DNA of 7,474 nucleotides from Candidatus Desantisiibacteriota bacterium (GTDB lineage Bacteria; JACRDZ01). The stretch spans positions 1 through 7,474 of the forward strand of contig JACQWU010000080.1 in assembly GCA_016209155.1 (NCBI GenBank). The letters run 5' to 3'. Of this stretch, positions 1 through 4,800 are shown one piece after another. The translations under genes and the position numbers were made by a program. The notes beneath the pieces are model-generated. The model was not told where the DNA came from. It did not search any database and saw only the letters and a list, made by a program, of their open reading frames with translations. Numbering within the stretch: the first letter of the stretch is position 1; every line of letters begins with the position of its first letter.

Positions 1-706
1 CTTTTTTATCTTTTTGAACTTTTTCAAATATTTTTATTAAATCTTTTATAAGTCCAATATTTTTTACAGGCAGCATTCCTAAATCTTTTTTTACATTTTC
101 AATTGATTCATCTATAGTCTCTTTTACTTCAAATTTTATTTCAGTTGTATTATATGAACGCCATTTATTTTTACTCAGGAACTGTATAAATGTTGGAATA
201 GTATATATACCTTTTTCATCCGGAAGTCTGAAGCTTGATGTAACTATTTTTATATCCGTGCTGTCGCTAACTTTCAAATCCCATCTTATCTGGTCATACC
301 CGCTTATTGTACCATTGGTATTTATCAGTTCCAGAGAGTTACTATAGTTTTCCCACGCAATCAAATCAACTGCTCTATCTGCCTTAATTATGGTACGTAC
401 AGGAACAATGTTAAGAGGCTTAATATGTATTTCATTTGGCTCTATATATTCTAAAGCTCTTTGTAATAGTCCATGCAAATCTTCCTGCGAACTGCTCTCA
501 TCAAGTTTTGGTTTAAATGTAAAAAGTACTGTTTTGCCTTTATTGTTAATATTACATACTACTGCCGGCCATTTTTTCCTTTTATTTGCATCATCATCAT
601 CAAACTTAAGTAATGCTTTTAATACACCTTTAGTTAATTCAACTTTCCATATTTTACATTCAAGCTGTATATTTATATTGGGGTTATACCATGTTGTGTC
701 ATACAT
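1..706 (-). CDS. C-terminal fragment: rest of the GATase/ThuA-like domain, beta domain and helical tail (3' partial)
   Basis: The ATG at 706 follows the TAA of the preceding fragment with no spacing and is in the same frame. The frame stays open to the window edge (235 codons, no stop). The only purine stretch near the start is a weak GGGA seven bases upstream. Residues 46-90 (KWPAVVCNINNKGKTVLFTF ... LLQRALEYIEP) resemble the last strand, GKG turn and terminal helix of the glutamine-amidotransferase/ThuA-like domain begun in the preceding fragment. Residues 98-196 form a beta-rich domain (NIVPVRTIIKADRAVDLIAWE, GYDQIRWDLKV, RLPDEKGIYTIPTFIQF), similar in layout to DUF11/Ig-like repeats. Residues 197-235 are lysine/glutamate-rich and helical. 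Residues 36-39 come from four GAT codons. This is most likely the same ancestral gene cut by a nonsense codon; a separate translationally coupled gene is the alternative. Confidence 0.78.
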   Translation of the reverse strand, partial: MYDTTWYNPNINIQLECKIWKVELTKGVLKALLKFDDDDANKRKKWPAVVCNINNKGKTVLFTFKPKLDESSSQEDLHGLLQRALEYIEPNEIHIKPLNIVPVRTIIKADRAVDLIAWENYSNSLELINTNGTISGYDQIRWDLKVSDSTDIKIVTSSFRLPDEKGIYTIPTFIQFLSKNKWRSYNTTEIKFEVKETIDESIENVKKDLGMLPVKNIGLIKDLIKIFEKVQKDKK

Positions 707-1882
707 TTATATATCCCAGTCTTTTTCTCTTGAATATCCTTTAGACTTTACCCCCGTAAGATCCCCTATTGAATCAACATCAGGATCACCCTGCTCATTT
801 TTAATCAATATCAATCCATCACCTGTATATACTGCTTCAGAAACTTCAAGCAAAGTATTTTTCCAGTCTGATTCGGAAACTTTTTTTCCGCATTCTTTGC
901 ATTTTTTATCTTTGTTCTCAGTATCATTTATTATATACATATTATATTTTCTGGTTCGCATCTCTTCCTGAAATTCATTTCTGCAATTTGTTATTAAATA
1001 ATTTGCTTGAATGTTATTAAGCTGATTGGACAGGCACTGATGGTAGGACAAACGCTGTTGGTAGGACAGGCGTCCCGCCTGTTCATTAAAATTGCTGCTG
1101 TCAAATTCCTGTGGAAGATAAACCAATACTCTTTTTAATTCTGCATTAATGTTATTATCTACGGTAAGTAATAATTTTGGCTGAGGTGTAAGTATTACTT
1201 GATTAGAATAATTGCTTTCATTTCCCGCTTTATCAAGTACCGTAACAACATAATTGTATGTAGTGTAATTCTCTACGCCTGTATCATAATAATATGTATT
1301 TGTAATTAATTCCGTATTTATCTTCTGACTTCTGACTTCTGAATTCTGCCTTCTATATACATTATATCCCGCTAAATCTGAACTATCCGCGCCAGGCCAA
1401 TAAATAAAACACTCTTCATCATCTTCCTCACCATTAAGACTTGTTATAGCCTGCGGTGGAGTAGAATCTACTTTAATCACCTGTATATTTGCAAGATATC
1501 CACTTTCTCCATTACTTGTGAAACTTACTGCTGTAATTTTATTCGTACCTTCAACTAATTCTAATCTGTATTCAAAGTATCCATGTGAGTCTGAATAAGC
1601 TATCCCAGCAAGAGCAGAATCACGATAAATTTTTACTATACTGTATGGATCAGCATATCCATGAATATCAATATATTTTTGATTAACAACTTCTGCCAGA
1701 GTTTCTATATCCGGCGCTCGCGGTATGGGAATTCCTTTTTTCCAGATATTATTATCTTCGCTATATTCTCTAATCAAATTTTCAGGATCAACACTGATTT
1801 GCAATTGCATTTCTGTATTGGATTGATTTGTATTGTATTGATTTGTAGGGGCTTGATTCATCAAGCCCGCCATCATCTCCAA
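707..1882 (-). CDS. Middle fragment of the same protein: CARDB C-terminus, Ig-like, FN3 and start of a GATase/ThuA-like domain
   Basis: This fragment lies in the +1 frame relative to the upstream one and overlaps its end. The frame is open only from 1906. Possible starts are TTG 1882, ATG 1876/1873 and ATG 1861. GGAG at 1880-1877 abuts ATG 1876, so no start is well spaced, and independent initiation is doubtful. Residues 27-45 (LQISVDPENLIREYSEDNN) are the closing strand typical of a CARDB domain whose beginning is in the upstream frame. Residues 57-140 look like a bacterial Ig-like domain (IDIHGYADPYSIVKIY ... EGTNKITAVS). Residues 141-232 are FN3 (TPPQAITSLN, DLAGYNVYR, YVVTVLDKAGNES). Residues 249-391 begin an alpha/beta domain (KRVLVYLP, EEMRTRKYNMYIIND, EAVYTGDGLILIKN). 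A short CKEC motif sits at 328-331. Heptamer-encoded residues 177-187 and an 18-base tandem repeat at residues 271-288 interrupt the FN3 and alpha/beta domains. Confidence 0.8.
   Translation of the reverse strand: MEMMAGLMNQAPTNQYNTNQSNTEMQLQISVDPENLIREYSEDNNIWKKGIPIPRAPDIETLAEVVNQKYIDIHGYADPYSIVKIYRDSALAGIAYSDSHGYFEYRLELVEGTNKITAVSFTSNGESGYLANIQVIKVDSTPPQAITSLNGEEDDEECFIYWPGADSSDLAGYNVYRRQNSEVRSQKINTELITNTYYYDTGVENYTTYNYVVTVLDKAGNESNYSNQVILTPQPKLLLTVDNNINAELKRVLVYLPQEFDSSNFNEQAGRLSYQQRLSYHQCLSNQLNNIQANYLITNCRNEFQEEMRTRKYNMYIINDTENKDKKCKECGKKVSESDWKNTLLEVSEAVYTGDGLILIKNEQGDPDVDSIGDLTGVKSKGYSREKDWDI
1019..1072 (-). repeat. Three tandem 18-base units encoding RLSYQQ-RLSYHQ-CLSNQL
   Basis: Units at 1055-1072, 1037-1054 and 1019-1036 share the core ctgtcctacca/tcag. 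The third unit is the most diverged. Because 18 is a multiple of three, the array keeps the frame. It appears grown from the GTAGGACAGGCG palindrome, whose left arm is the end of the first unit, and it lengthens the loop between LPQEFDSSNF and NNIQANYLI. Confidence 0.8.
1061..1084 (+). repeat. GTAGGACAGGCG palindromic (REP-like) element
   Basis: After GTA, arms ggacaggcg (1064-1072) and cgcctgttc (1076-1084) pair over nine positions, with one G-T wobble, around loop tcc. It is translated as part of NEQAGRLSYQ in the alpha/beta domain of the middle fragment and overlaps the 18-base tandem repeat. Confidence 0.78.
1322..1354 (-). repeat. Heptanucleotide array A (CAGAAGN family) in the FN3 domain
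   Basis: On the plus strand: three cttctga units, attctgc, then cttct. The coding strand reads as RRQNSEVRSQK, placed right after the conserved GYNVY strand of FN3, where a loop is expected. Confidence 0.85.
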
Positions 1883-4800
1883 ATCTAACCTGAATTCTAT
1901 CTTCCCTTAATTCCTGTACAGACACAAAATTTTGTGTCTCTACTTCTGCTCTTACATTTATCCCCCTCGCCGGCAATTCTCTTTGCTTTTCCACTTCCAC
2001 TTTTATAATCTTGTATCCCTTGCCGTCAGGTGCAATTTCCGTACTTCCAAATTCCACATTTTTAATAACAAGATCAGGTAGTAAAGTCCCATAATCAAAC
2101 CTTATATTCTCTTCACTTTTTAATTCCCCTGCTTTTATTCTTGCTGTTATAACATGCCTGCCCGGTAATATTTGATCAGGCGCAATCATTGTTGTATCAA
2201 CACCTATCCCGTTACTTTCAATCTGCTCCTGTTTTATAATAGTTGAGTCCAATTTAATCTCAAAATCCCCTCGTCCTCCGGACACACCATAAATATAAGC
2301 ATTTAATTTTATTGGTTCGCTGCCGTAAGGATATTCCTCTCTATCAATTTTCATACCGCTTAAGTTTATATTTCCTACTTCTATATTCTCACCACCAATT
2401 AAAAAAGTTTGATTAGTTTCAGGTTCACTAAATCTATAAAACACCTGATGTATGCCTGAATGTAATGTACTAAGTTTTCCTCTAAATTCTATTCTGTTTT
2501 CACCTATATTAAAATTATATTCTCCTGATGTAAGCATTTCATCATCACCAGGAGGATTCTGTATCCAGCTTTTAAATTTTGCTTTTATATTTGCATTACT
2601 TTCAATAAAAAGTACACCTTTTATTTCATCTCCCGGTAAATATTGATAAGTTTCAAAACTTGACTGGTTTATTTCTAATTTTATTCCTGCAACATCATAA
2701 GTGACATTCCCTGTATATTCCTCATTCGTATCTTTTGGCTTAAAACTATATTGCACAGAATATGGGCCGGTCGCAATATTCCATCCCAGTTGTATTCTTT
2801 GTTTTGTCTGACCGCTTTCTATTTCTCCTTTATATATCCAATCGGCAGCGCCTGTAAGAGTTACATTCCCTGGAGTTGTATTTTCAATAGTTACTTCAAC
2901 TGTTTCACCGGGTTTATATACCTGCTTATCAGTATACAAATTAATTATTTCACCGCTTTGTCTAACATAATATTCATTCAAATACACAGACCTGTTTGTA
3001 ACAGCATTATATATTCCTATAAATAATTTCTCACCGGTTACACGAGCAATTGGGAAACTGTATTCGAGAGTTGATTGATCCTGTAAAATAAAATTCTGTT
3101 CCAGCGCTGTTGTATCATATTTTACTCTGCAATATAATGCTATTGCGGGCAAATTATCATTCGTCATATTACTAATATTTAAAGTAAGATTTAGTGTATC
3201 TCCCTGCTTATATCCCTGCTGATTGAACAACGCTTCGACATTAAGTTCCAGTCCTTTCACCGTAAATGGGATACTAACCGGTATTTTTTCCCCTTCAATA
3301 TTAATCTCTGCCTTATAACTTCCATTTATCATATCTGCCGGAACTTTAAAACTTATTGTTTCTTCTTTTTCTTCTCCTGCTATAAGCCAGATTTCTTTTT
3401 TTTCTTGATGGAAAGACGCTATGTCAATAGTCAAGCTTGCTTTTCCAGTTCTATTCCCGATATTTTTAATTTTAATTGCAAGCTGACCTTCTGCGCCGGC
3501 AGTATAGTCTCTCACATCAGTTACAGGTTCAACAGTAAATTTGCATTCACTAATAACAATACTTGTATCATAAACTTTTATAAACCCGCTTCCGGACTCC
3601 ACACTGATTTTTAAAGGATAACTGCCACCCGGTACTGCGGCGGCATTTATCTGGAACGTATAAAACTTCTCCTCACCGCTTACCAGATCAAAATTCCTTC
3701 TATCCTGATAAAACCCGGTATCAATTTCCACCTGCCCGCCAAGAGCATTATACCCCGTATTAATCACTTCAAAATTTACAGGCACAAGCCCATCACTCGT
3801 GCCGCCAATATTAATTTTATCTATTTTTAAATCTTCTTTTGATACAACATCAAAATTCACTTCACTACTATCCATCCCGTATTTTATTTTCACACAATAT
3901 TTTCCGGAATCAATATCCGCCACAAACTGTATATCTTTACTTTGCCCTTTTTCTATATATATTTTTTCTGTATTCTGGCTCCTGTCTTCTGAATTCTGCC
4001 TTCTGACTTCTATTTCCACTTCTCCATCTAAATCCAACTCCCCAATATTATTTATTGTATAGGGTATATTGATCTTCCCTGCAGGATATTTTTCTTCCGG
4101 ATTAATTTTTATTTCAATCCTCTCCCCAAATTTTATTTCTTTTTGAATTGTTCTATTTATTGAGGGATAATCTACACTTGATATTTGATAAGCAATAACC
4201 GTATCACCTTGTATATTCATATTTTTTTTCACTACTACCCATTCTTGCGGATTGATTGTTATTCTCTGTATTTCTTCTTCTGTTATTCTATCTTCTGTCT
4301 TCTGTATTCTGCCTTCAGCCTTCAGCCTTTTGACTTCAGCCTTTATTTCCATCTTCGTCGGATTATACAGTCTCAAAGTTACAGGAAAACTTTTTTCACC
4401 TGCAATAGAAGGTAAGTCAAGTGATGCCTGTATTTCAGGATGAACCACCTCTATATTTCTTACTATTGCCGGATTGGCTGTCGCGCGAAGCTGAAAATTA
4501 GAAGATGCAATAGTACTTGTTTGACATGTGTAACTTGCTCCGGAAGCAAGTATAATATTTTCTGTATATATCTCGTTTTCACCTGAGTATATTCGTATTG
4601 CACCATCATATGTCCCTGCTCCCTTATTTGATAATATTGCCTGAATATTTACAATATCTCCGGGCACATAAATCTCTTTATCTGTTGTTACTTCAAGGCT
4701 GATCCCTGATGTTCCTAAAACTCTTATCTCATCATGGCTCGATTTCAGATTTTGGCCAAGACAGGATATAAGCTTCCCTTCAATAAGATAATTCCCGGGT

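Noticed and set aside
592-603. Four GAT codons in a row as a microsatellite
   Set aside because: Too short to call a repeat feature; it simply encodes DDDD.
390-971. 193-codon plus-strand ORF and the other plus-strand ORFs
   Set aside because: All lie antisense to continuous domain-bearing minus-strand frames, have low-complexity Ser/Phe/Leu/Ile composition, and match no family I recognise.
1788-1906. Programmed +1 frameshift
   Set aside because: No recognisable slippery codon such as a CCC or CTT followed by a rare or stop codon was seen in the overlap. Kept only as an alternative to mutation.
1845-1943. Hairpins as rho-independent terminators
   Set aside because: No T-run follows either stem on the minus strand, and coding continues across them.
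4533-4551. Seven-base inverted repeat acttgct/agcaagt
   Set aside because: No GTAG, single copy, and it encodes ordinary Ig-like sequence (ILASGASY). Probably chance.
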